Shown: piece after piece, positions 5,345 through 11,335 of the stretch
How positions within the stretch are numbered: position 1 is the first letter of the stretch
How the letters are laid out: every line of letters starts with the position of its first letter
NCBI GenBank assembly: GCA_000436075.1
Contig: FR884632.1
Location: 33,958-46,878 of the forward strand
Reading direction: 5' to 3'
From: Eggerthella sp. CAG:209
GTDB taxonomy: Bacteria; Actinomycetota; Coriobacteriia; Coriobacteriales; Eggerthellaceae
Length of the DNA stretch: 12,921 nt
The notes under the pieces: generated by a model
Told to the model about the DNA's origin: nothing
Seen by the model: the letters and a program-made list of their open reading frames with translations, nothing else
The model's database searches: none
Position numbers and translations under genes: made by a program

Positions 5345-6394
5345 CTAGTAAACCATATGCATAGCTTCACGAACCTCATCCAAGGTTTCATTGGCGATTT
5401 CATTAGCTTTGCGATTGCCTTCATGCAAAACCTCTTCCACATACCCAGGCTTTGCGGCGATAGCCTCACGGCGTTCACGGATGGGAGCAAGGTATTCGTT
5501 AACCGCTTCGGTGACATACTTCTTGAGCGTGCCCGAACCACCATTGCCAACCTCTTCCGCGATCTCCACCTCAGTGCGGCCCGTACACAAAGCAGCCGTA
5601 GTAAGAAGCGCAGATACGCCAGGACGATTTTCCTTATCGAACGTGATGAAACGTTCAGAATCGGTCTTGGACTTCTTGATAATTTTGGCGGTTTCCTCTG
5701 CCGTAAACGAAAGGCTGATGGCATTGCCGTAGCTCTTCGACATTTTACGGCCATCCAGACCGGGAATCTCAGGCGCATCATCATTCAGAAGGCCTTCGGG
5801 TTCAGGGAACACAAAGCCGTAACGCTCGTTAAAACGGCGAGCGATTTGGCGGGTCTGCTCGATATGGGGCAACTGGTCCTTGCCGCAGGGCACGATATTG
5901 CCCTTGCAGAACAGGATGTCACATGCCTGATGCACAGGATACGTCAGAAGAAGGCCGGTAAGAGCATGGCCCGATGCTTCCTGCTCGGCCTTAACCGTGG
6001 GGTTGCGAAGGAGCTCTGCCTCGGATACCAAAGAAAGGAACGGGAGCATGAGCTGATTCAAAGCAGGAATCGCAGAATGGGTGAAAATAATGGTTTTCTC
6101 TGGATCGATGCCGCAAGCAAGGTAGTCGATTACCATATTGCGAACGTTGTCCTGGATGTTCTCTGTGGTGTCGCGGTCGGTAATAACCTGATAGTCGGCA
6201 ATGATAACTCGCGTGGTTACGCCTTTGTTCTGCAGCGCAACGCGTTCCTTGATGGTGCCGAAATAGTGGCCCAGGTGCAAACGACCCGTAGGACGATCGC
6301 CCGTAAGCATCGTGTACTTGCCGGGGTTTACCTCAAGGTCGGCGCGAATTGCCTCGCTGCGCTTCTGGCTTGCTTCAAAACTATTGGAGCTCAT
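5345..6394 (-). CDS. trpS: Tryptophan--tRNA ligase (TrpRS)
   Basis: This class I aminoacyl-tRNA synthetase charges tRNA-Trp with tryptophan in the cytoplasm. The 349-residue product is the family's normal length. It has the HIGH-type motif in TGDRPTGRLHLGH (31-43), the tryptophan/ATP-pocket segment VPCGKDQLPHIEQTRQIARR (168-187), and KMSKS at 217-221. The alpha-helical anticodon-binding domain follows to the C-terminus. The start MSSNSFEASQK at 6394 places the HIGH motif about 40 residues in, with AGAGG about 11 bases upstream. A longer in-frame reading back to 6661 would overlap the divergent helicase gene and its extra residues look non-native. No T-box leader is visible in the roughly 70-base predicted leader. 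A near-palindromic terminator follows. Confidence 0.97.
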   Translation of the reverse strand: MSSNSFEASQKRSEAIRADLEVNPGKYTMLTGDRPTGRLHLGHYFGTIKERVALQNKGVTTRVIIADYQVITDRDTTENIQDNVRNMVIDYLACGIDPEKTIIFTHSAIPALNQLMLPFLSLVSEAELLRNPTVKAEQEASGHALTGLLLTYPVHQACDILFCKGNIVPCGKDQLPHIEQTRQIARRFNERYGFVFPEPEGLLNDDAPEIPGLDGRKMSKSYGNAISLSFTAEETAKIIKKSKTDSERFITFDKENRPGVSALLTTAALCTGRTEVEIAEEVGNGGSGTLKKYVTEAVNEYLAPIRERREAIAAKPGYVEEVLHEGNRKANEIANETLDEVREAMHMVY

Positions 6395-6469
6395 AACGAA
6401 CAGTGCCTCTTTCGTTTGATTCGTAATGGTGATTGAGCCGCGCATAAACGGCATCAGATGCATTGGGAA

Positions 6470-6478
6470 AGTATACCA
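6470..6478 (-). promoter_or_regulatory. Putative extended -10 promoter of trpS
   Basis: On the minus strand TGG-TATACT (6470-6478) is an extended -10 with five of six consensus bases. No good -35 is found 17 bases up. Transcription would start near 6463, about 69 bases before the trpS start codon. A GCATC-A-GATGC palindrome lies at 6451-6461. Confidence 0.4.
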
Positions 6479-6530
6479 TTGCTTATCTTCCGCATAGACT
6501 ATTGCCCTTCCGTCCCCTACACTGAAAGGC

Positions 6531-7769
6531 ATGACTACCTCAACTTTTAATACGCTTGGCTTATCCAAGCCCTCATTGGAAGCCATTGAAAATCTTGGCT
6601 TCACCGAACCTACCCCTGTACAGGCACTTTCCATTCCACCGGGAATCGAAGGGAAAGACATCCTGGCTGCTGCGCAAACCGGAACGGGAAAGACGCTTGC
6701 CTATTTGCTTCCCATCTTCGACCAAATGGTGCGCCACTTCGGCTCAAAGCGCCCCAAAAAGGGTCCTTATGCATTGGTTTTGGCACCGACACGTGAGTTG
6801 GCTCAGCAAATTTCCGAATGCGCAAGCACTATTGCGCAAACCACCAAGTTCCGTACGCTTACCGTAATTGGCGGCAAGAAATACTCCACCCAGGTCGAAA
6901 AGCTCAAAAAGGGATGTGATGTGCTTATTGCCACTCCCGGACGCTTACTTGACTTGGCACAACAAGGGCTTCTTTCCCTGGAAAACATCCACTACCTGGT
7001 GCTTGACGAAGTCGACCGCATGATGGATATGGGCTTTTGGCCTCCTGTGAATACCATCGTGCGCATGACTCCGAAGGAACGCCAAACTTTCTTATTCAGC
7101 GCTACTTTGACGCCTGATGTTCAGGCGAAGGCAAAGCTCGTGCAGTCGGATCCGGAGGTCGTCGAAATCGCCCACAAGGGCGAAACCGCCGATACGGTAA
7201 ACGAATACCTGCTACCCGTTTCCGAGCGCCAGAAGCAGGATCTCCTTGTTGCCTTGCTTAAGGAGCAGGGAGCGGAACGCGTCATCGTGTTTACCCGCAC
7301 CAAGCAATCTGCAGATTCGTGCGCCACACGCCTGAAAGACGCAGGAGTAAAAGCCGACAGCATCCATGCAGACAAGCATCAAGGGAAACGCGACCGTGCA
7401 CTAAAGAACTTCCGCGATGGCAAAATCGATGTTCTGGTTGCCACCGATGTCCTCGCACGCGGCATCGATATCACCGATGTAAGCTACGTCGTGAACCTCA
7501 CCGTGCCCGACTCGCCTGAAGACTACATCCACCGAATCGGGCGTACGGGCCGCGCTGGCGAATCAGGAGCCGCCTATACGTTCCTTTCCCCAGATCAGCT
7601 TCTTGACTTGCGCGAAATTGAATATCATACGCAGCATTTGCTTGAAACTCACGACGTCGAAGGCTTCGAGTATGCCGACGATCGCCTGGTCCCCAACCCC
7701 AAGCGTCCCACCAAACGCCCATCACGCACTGGCAGGGGTCGCAGGAGGCCATCGCTCCGTAGGCGCTAA
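6531..7769 (+). CDS. DEAD-box family ATP-dependent RNA helicase (DEVD variant)
   Basis: This 412-residue superfamily 2 RNA helicase remodels RNA or ribonucleoprotein with ATP. The motifs run in order: Q motif (FNTLGLSKPSLEAIENLGFTEPTPVQ, about 6-31), motif I AQTGTGKT (48-55), Ia PTRELAQQ (86-93), Ib TPGRLLDL (135-142), II DEVD (159-162, Val for the usual Ala), III SAT (190-192), IV VIVFTRTKQSAD (251-262), V DVLVATDVLARGIDI (299-313) and VI HRIGRTGR (334-341). The C-terminus is a short Arg/Pro/Lys-rich tail (about 390-412), probably RNA-binding, so the overall form is RhlE-like. The only Shine-Dalgarno-like bases (AAAGG, 6525-6529) are one base from the ATG, unusually close, yet the Q motif leaves no room for a later start. 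The gene is divergent from trpS and followed by tRNA-Asn. Confidence 0.95.
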   Translation: MTTSTFNTLGLSKPSLEAIENLGFTEPTPVQALSIPPGIEGKDILAAAQTGTGKTLAYLLPIFDQMVRHFGSKRPKKGPYALVLAPTRELAQQISECASTIAQTTKFRTLTVIGGKKYSTQVEKLKKGCDVLIATPGRLLDLAQQGLLSLENIHYLVLDEVDRMMDMGFWPPVNTIVRMTPKERQTFLFSATLTPDVQAKAKLVQSDPEVVEIAHKGETADTVNEYLLPVSERQKQDLLVALLKEQGAERVIVFTRTKQSADSCATRLKDAGVKADSIHADKHQGKRDRALKNFRDGKIDVLVATDVLARGIDITDVSYVVNLTVPDSPEDYIHRIGRTGRAGESGAAYTFLSPDQLLDLREIEYHTQHLLETHDVEGFEYADDRLVPNPKRPTKRPSRTGRGRRRPSLRRR

Positions 7770-7821
7770 TTCATCGTTTGCGCTGATGGGAATCGAGTTA
7801 AAACTTTTTTCAAAAAAGATG

Positions 7822-7849
7822 TTGCACCGGATTCCAAGATGCGTATAAT
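7822..7849 (+). promoter_or_regulatory. Promoter of tRNA-Asn
   Basis: TTGCAC (7822-7827), a 16-base spacer and a perfect TATAAT (7844-7849). Initiation near 7856 would leave a leader of about 25 bases before the mature tRNA. Confidence 0.8.
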
Positions 7850-7880
7850 AAATTCCTGCGTCACGAAGAACGCGCCGAAT

Positions 7881-7955
7881 TCCTCGGTAGCTCAACGGCA
7901 GAGCATCCGGCTGTTAACCGGAGGGTTGTAGGTTCGAATCCTACCCGGGGAGCCA
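7881..7955 (+). tRNA. tRNA-Asn (GTT anticodon)
   Basis: Cloverleaf with acceptor TCCTCGG/CCGGGGA, D arm GCTC/GAGC, anticodon stem TCCGG/CCGGA with loop CTGTTAA (GTT at 7913-7915), T arm GTAGG/CCTAC around TTCGAAT, discriminator G and an encoded CCA. It has its own promoter and terminator, so it is an independent unit. Confidence 0.96.
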
Positions 7956-7962
7956 GAATTTT

Positions 7963-7991
7963 AAAGATCCGCTTTATGCGGATCTTTTTTT
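7963..7991 (+). terminator. Intrinsic terminator of tRNA-Asn
   Basis: 10-bp stem (AAAGATCCGC, 7963-7972, with GCGGATCTTT, 7978-7987), TTTAT loop and a seven-T tract (7985-7991), eight bases after the CCA end. Confidence 0.93.
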
Positions 7992-8027
7992 ATCTCCACA
8001 CCTTAACCCCTCCTTCATTGCCCAAGC

Positions 8028-8055
8028 TTGCCAACACCAGGAACCACGCTATAGT
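8028..8055 (+). promoter_or_regulatory. Promoter of the tyrosine phosphatase cluster
   Basis: TTGCCA (8028-8033), a 16-base spacer and TATAGT (8050-8055), each matching consensus in at least four of six positions. Start near 8062 gives a leader of about 28 bases. It lies just past the tRNA-Asn terminator. Confidence 0.6.
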
Positions 8056-8089
8056 TACCTCACTGCCGCAATTTACCGAAAGGCAACCC

Positions 8090-8554
8090 ATGATCAACAT
8101 CCTCTTCGTTTGCCATGGCAATATCTGCCGCTCACCTATGGCTGAATTCGTCATGAAAGAACGCGTGCGCCAGGCGGGGCTCGATGCCACCGTTTACGTG
8201 GAGTCGGCAGCGATGCATCGCGATGAAATCGGCAGCGACGTTCACTACGGAACGAAAGAAATCCTCGATCGGTACGGCATTCCCTACGAGCATCGTGCGG
8301 CGCGCCTGGCAACGACTGCCGACTACGATAAGTTCGACTATATTGTGGGCATGGATCGCTACAACATGCGCGACATGATGCGCCTCTACCACAACGATCC
8401 CGATGGAAAGCTAAGCCTTCTGATGGATTGGGTAGGCGCTTCGCGAGACGTTGCAGATCCGTGGTATACCGGCGATTTCGACACTACCTACGAAGATGTC
8501 GACGCTGGATGTCTGGCCCTCGTCGAACACCTCAAGCGAATCTTGGATCACTGA
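8090..8554 (+). CDS. Low-molecular-weight protein tyrosine phosphatase
   Basis: This 154-residue cytoplasmic phosphatase hydrolyses phosphotyrosine (or phosphoarginine in some relatives) through a phosphocysteine intermediate. The P-loop CHGNICRS (8-15) gives nucleophile Cys8 and Arg14. The general acid is Asp123 in DPWYTGDF. Both are positioned as in the 150-160-residue family, and MDR (88-90) of VGMDRYN is the usual core segment. The His-Gly-Asn P-loop is the common bacterial form. The start at 8090 has AAAGG six bases upstream; an upstream in-frame ATG would run through the tRNA terminator. No tyrosine kinase or capsule gene is nearby, so the substrate is not indicated by context. It is the first gene of a probable operon, with the next start two bases after its stop. 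Confidence 0.96.
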   Translation: MINILFVCHGNICRSPMAEFVMKERVRQAGLDATVYVESAAMHRDEIGSDVHYGTKEILDRYGIPYEHRAARLATTADYDKFDYIVGMDRYNMRDMMRLYHNDPDGKLSLLMDWVGASRDVADPWYTGDFDTTYEDVDAGCLALVEHLKRILDH

Positions 8555-8556
8555 TT

Positions 8557-8790
8557 ATGGACAACGAATTCCAAAAACGTTGGGAACGTATCCAACAGGC
8601 CCTTGCTGCCGAACTTTCCGGCGAAGCTAAGCCGCGCGTTTCAAGCGGACGAACCTTATTCGGGATCAAAAGCGAAGGCGAAACGAAGATGGATGCATTC
8701 GCCAAGCAGATCGAGGAAGAATACGCCGCAAAAAGACGAGCAGAAAAAGAGACCCCATCCCAAAGCAAGAACATCCATACAGAGGAATAA
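8557..8790 (+). CDS. Small charged protein coupled to the phosphatase gene
   Basis: A 77-residue protein starting MDNEFQKRWERIQQALAAEL and ending SQSKNIHTEE. I do not recognise a family. It is strongly charged, with probable amphipathic helices at about 3-20 and 45-66 (DAFAKQIEEEYAAKRRAEKE) separated by a Gly/Ser-containing link with SSGRTLFGIKSEGE. There is no signal peptide, membrane segment or cysteine. The ATG is two bases after the phosphatase stop. Shine-Dalgarno signal is weak, so translation is likely coupled. The same frame is open further upstream, but those residues are an Arg-rich reading of the phosphatase gene. It could be a phosphatase partner or an unrelated small protein; being real is likely but not certain. 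Confidence 0.65.
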   Translation: MDNEFQKRWERIQQALAAELSGEAKPRVSSGRTLFGIKSEGETKMDAFAKQIEEEYAAKRRAEKETPSQSKNIHTEE

Positions 8791-8829
8791 GAAGAGACGC
8801 CAACACGCTATTATGGTCTCATGGGAAAT

Positions 8830-8836
8830 GAGGGGG
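8830..8836 (+). promoter_or_regulatory. Shine-Dalgarno deciding the AlbA_2 protein start
   Basis: GAGGGGG lies five bases before the ATG at 8842. The in-frame ATG at 8821 has no such signal and follows a TATTAT (8810s) that may itself be a promoter -10. The later start is therefore preferred. Confidence 0.6.
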
Positions 8837-8841
8837 TTACC

Positions 8842-10134
8842 ATGTACAGTCCGTTTCGCAACGAACAGGGCCAACCCAAAAGTCTTGACGAAGTGGCCTA
8901 TGCCGACCTCGCGCAATTAAAGGACCTCGAAGAAGGTTTTGCGCTTGAATTCAAGCGCACCTGGAACGAAAACGTCCGCGCGAAGATCCCCAAGATTATC
9001 GCCTCGTTTGCTAATTCCCATGGCGGCTGGCTTGTCATCGGCATCGCCGATGACAATAAAACGGTTTGTCCTGTGCCAAAGCAGTCGGCAGATTTCTCTC
9101 AGATATTCGGCGAGCTGTGCCGCCACCATGTATCCCCTACTCCGCGCTTCGACACACGCTTTATCGCCGATCCTGCAAACCCCAAACAAGGCGCTGTAGT
9201 GGTTCAGGTCCACGAAGGCGATTTCCCACCCTATGTTGCCGACGGCATTGTCGAGATACGCGAAGGATCAACCTCAGGCCCCGCACTCGGTTCGGCACTG
9301 GTGGAACTCTACAGCAAGGCGACTAAGCGTAAGCAGGAAATCCGCGAGTTCTGTCAACGTACCGTATGGTATCCGGCGGACACCCCATGTACCTCACAGG
9401 ACAGCACAACCTATGAGGCTCCTCTGCCCTTGTTTAGCCTGTACTTGTACCGAATGGGCCGTCGCGCCGCTGATACACCCTCTAGAGCAGCTCAGGAAAG
9501 CCATGTAGTTGCCATGAGATCAGCTTTTGCGCAACAAGGAATGAGCTGCCATGTTCAGCACGCACACGATTCGCTGATATTTCGGACATCCAAAGGTATT
9601 CCCGGAAGCTCAGTCCATTCAGCCATCGAACTGTTCCCCGACGAATCGATGAAGCTCACGGTGCCTGGTGTGATGCTCGATCCCCACATGCAAGAAGAGG
9701 CTCTTCGTCAGATTTCGGCACTTGACATCGAAGTGCCCGCCAACGCACTGTTCATCGGAGCCACCGAAACACTGCGCCGCGTTACCCGCATGGCATCACT
9801 GCTCGACCGCTACGTACGATTGCGGGCCATAAGCTGGACCAATTACGCCGTGGCCTACGAACTGGAGAATATGGCCGGCGTGATGCTCTGGTCGGAAACG
9901 AAAACCTATGCGCGCTACATCAGCAACCACGGCATGCTGTTCTGCGGAACAACCGATTGCCGAAGCCGCATTCGCTATCTTGACGACGGCATTCACGGTT
10001 CGTTCCGCGCTCGTCAATTCGCTGGCAGTCATTTCTTTGAAGCGTGCGGGCTGCCACTAGGCTCACCCAGCGAAGAGGACAACGAATTGGTAGACGCCCT
10101 GCTTCGCGGGGAGAAAACAAACATGGGACAATAA
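8842..10134 (+). CDS. AlbA_2 (Schlafen-like) domain protein with uncharacterised C-terminal region
   Basis: This 430-residue protein has an N-terminal AlbA_2/Schlafen-type nucleic-acid-associated domain at about 30-150. Blocks are EGFALEFKRTW (31-41), IPKIIASFANSHGGWLVIGIADD (49-71), PPYVADGIVEIREGSTS (129-145). The spacing E31-x4-E36-F-K plus an acid at 70/71 resembles the three acidic residues proposed for Schlafen RNases; this is my inference. Many bacterial relatives are annotated as transcriptional regulators or helicases, but no HTH or helicase domain is seen. Residues from about 183 to 405 are a soluble alpha/beta region (SLYLYRMGRR, ANALFIGATETLRRVTRM, SNHGMLFCGTTDCRSRIRYL) that I cannot assign. 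The start at 8842 follows GAGGGGG; 8821 is possible. It is 51 bases after the small charged protein, probably in the same operon, and convergent with the permease. Confidence 0.82.
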   Translation: MYSPFRNEQGQPKSLDEVAYADLAQLKDLEEGFALEFKRTWNENVRAKIPKIIASFANSHGGWLVIGIADDNKTVCPVPKQSADFSQIFGELCRHHVSPTPRFDTRFIADPANPKQGAVVVQVHEGDFPPYVADGIVEIREGSTSGPALGSALVELYSKATKRKQEIREFCQRTVWYPADTPCTSQDSTTYEAPLPLFSLYLYRMGRRAADTPSRAAQESHVVAMRSAFAQQGMSCHVQHAHDSLIFRTSKGIPGSSVHSAIELFPDESMKLTVPGVMLDPHMQEEALRQISALDIEVPANALFIGATETLRRVTRMASLLDRYVRLRAISWTNYAVAYELENMAGVMLWSETKTYARYISNHGMLFCGTTDCRSRIRYLDDGIHGSFRARQFAGSHFFEACGLPLGSPSEEDNELVDALLRGEKTNMGQ

Positions 10135-10181
10135 AGCCTTTGAAATACGCTGGATCTGCCAAAAGACGGCATCTCTTGGAC

Positions 10182-11321
10182 TCAAGCCCACCCGAATACC
10201 GCATTTGCCGCACATAGGACGACAAGGAATGCCACATTCCAGGCCGTGAACACCGCCAAATAACGACGCTTTCCCACCAAACCCGAGGCAGTGGCAATTT
10301 TGAGCGAGATAAGGCTGGCCATAGAAGCAATGGGGGTTCCCAACCCGCCGAGGTTCGTCCCCACTATAAGGGCAGTCCAGTCGTTGGTGAAACCAGACAG
10401 CAAAACGGCGGCAGGCACATTGCTTATCACCTGGCTTGATCCCACTGCCGCATAAAACGGTGCGATGCCCACCAGGGCGGAAAGCACCTCATGCACCGCC
10501 GGAATACGAGCCATATTACCCACGAATACAAACAGGGCCACAAAAGTAAGCAAAAGGCCATAATCAACCTTCGCCAACGTGCGTCTATCAAAAAAGAGCA
10601 GGGCAGAGGCAACGAGAGCTGCCACGGCAAAAGCATCAATAAGACCCACTACCGCCATAATGCTCAAAGCAAACAAAAGCAGGTAAGAGACGAACAAGAA
10701 CCCTTGGCGCCCCGTAGACTTGGAGGGCTTTTTGCGAGACGCGCAATCGGAGTGTCCCTCCGCATTACCCTGGAACACAATCAGCAATGCCGCAACCAAC
10801 ATTGCCGCAGACAGGGCAACAATGGGTGCCATGGTCAGCACAAACTGAAGGAAGCCCATGCCCGATGCGCGATAGAGGAAGAGGTTTTGCGGATTCCCAA
10901 CGGGCAACAGCATACTGCCCAAATTTGCCGCAACCGTCATGAGCACCACCACAGAAGCCGTATGCCGACCCTCCCCCGTCTCGGAGAGCACGACAAGGGC
11001 AAGAGGAACAAAGGTGATAAGCGCCACGTCATTGGTTACCGCCATGGAGCTGACGAAGGTCAGCGCAACCAACGCGAACGCCAGGGTGCGCATAGAAGAA
11101 GCACGAGACACAGCCCAGCTGCCCAGCAGGCGCATCACGCCCATGAAACGCAATCCCGTTACAACCGCCATCAGGCAAAACAGAAGTGCCAAAGTGTGCC
11201 AATCAACATACGACGCATAGCCTTCGTCAAAAGGCACCAGCGCACACGACACCGCTGCTGCCAAAACCGCAACGACCAGCACCGCTTCCTTCGAAACGAA
11301 AGCCCTGACCTTTTCCAGCAT
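10182..11321 (-). CDS. Ion-transporter-superfamily (SLC13/ArsB/CitMHS-like) permease
   Basis: A 379-residue cytoplasmic-membrane transporter with about ten hydrophobic segments. The paired re-entrant motifs of the ion transporter superfamily are visible: TNDVALITFVPL (96-107) and LGSMLLPVGNPQNLFLY (134-150) in the first half, SSQVISNVPAAVLLSGF (295-311) and GTNLGGLGTPIASMASLIS (321-339) in the second. These suit a secondary transporter of anions or carboxylates. The ligand (di/tricarboxylate, arsenite or other) cannot be read from sequence. A basic cytoplasmic loop at about 185-207 (SRKKPSKSTGRQ) separates the halves. The start at 11321 has AGGAG nine bases upstream. That signal overlaps the stop codon of rlmKL, so the two genes are transcribed and probably translated together. 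No clear terminator is visible in the 47 bases before the convergent neighbour. Confidence 0.88.
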   Translation of the reverse strand: MLEKVRAFVSKEAVLVVAVLAAAVSCALVPFDEGYASYVDWHTLALLFCLMAVVTGLRFMGVMRLLGSWAVSRASSMRTLAFALVALTFVSSMAVTNDVALITFVPLALVVLSETGEGRHTASVVVLMTVAANLGSMLLPVGNPQNLFLYRASGMGFLQFVLTMAPIVALSAAMLVAALLIVFQGNAEGHSDCASRKKPSKSTGRQGFLFVSYLLLFALSIMAVVGLIDAFAVAALVASALLFFDRRTLAKVDYGLLLTFVALFVFVGNMARIPAVHEVLSALVGIAPFYAAVGSSQVISNVPAAVLLSGFTNDWTALIVGTNLGGLGTPIASMASLISLKIATASGLVGKRRYLAVFTAWNVAFLVVLCAANAVFGWA

Positions 11322-11330
11322 GCGCGGAAG

Positions 11331-11335
11331 CTCCT
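11331..11335 (-). promoter_or_regulatory. Ribosome binding site of the permease, overlapping the rlmKL stop
   Basis: AGGAG on the minus strand shares bases 11334-11335 with the TAG stop of rlmKL (11334-11336), nine bases before the permease ATG. Ribosomes terminating on rlmKL would sit on this signal, favouring coupled translation. Confidence 0.6.

Noticed and set aside
5309..6436. 375-residue plus-strand open frame opposite trpS
   Set aside because: A shadow of trpS; it begins inside the trpS terminator stem and has no recognisable domain.
6395..6530. T-box or other riboswitch upstream of trpS
   Set aside because: The predicted leader is only about 69 bases, with no T-box sequence or terminator.
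7801..7820. Possible helicase terminator (CTTTTTT/AAAAAAG)
   Set aside because: A pure A/T stem with a one-base loop is not a convincing intrinsic terminator.
7881..7991. tRNA-Asn as an integration site for a mobile island
   Set aside because: No integrase, no direct repeat of the tRNA 3' end, and downstream genes look native.
7976..8089. N-terminal extension of the tyrosine phosphatase from an upstream ATG
   Set aside because: It would start inside the tRNA-Asn terminator hairpin and upstream of the promoter; family length and the ribosome binding site support 8090.
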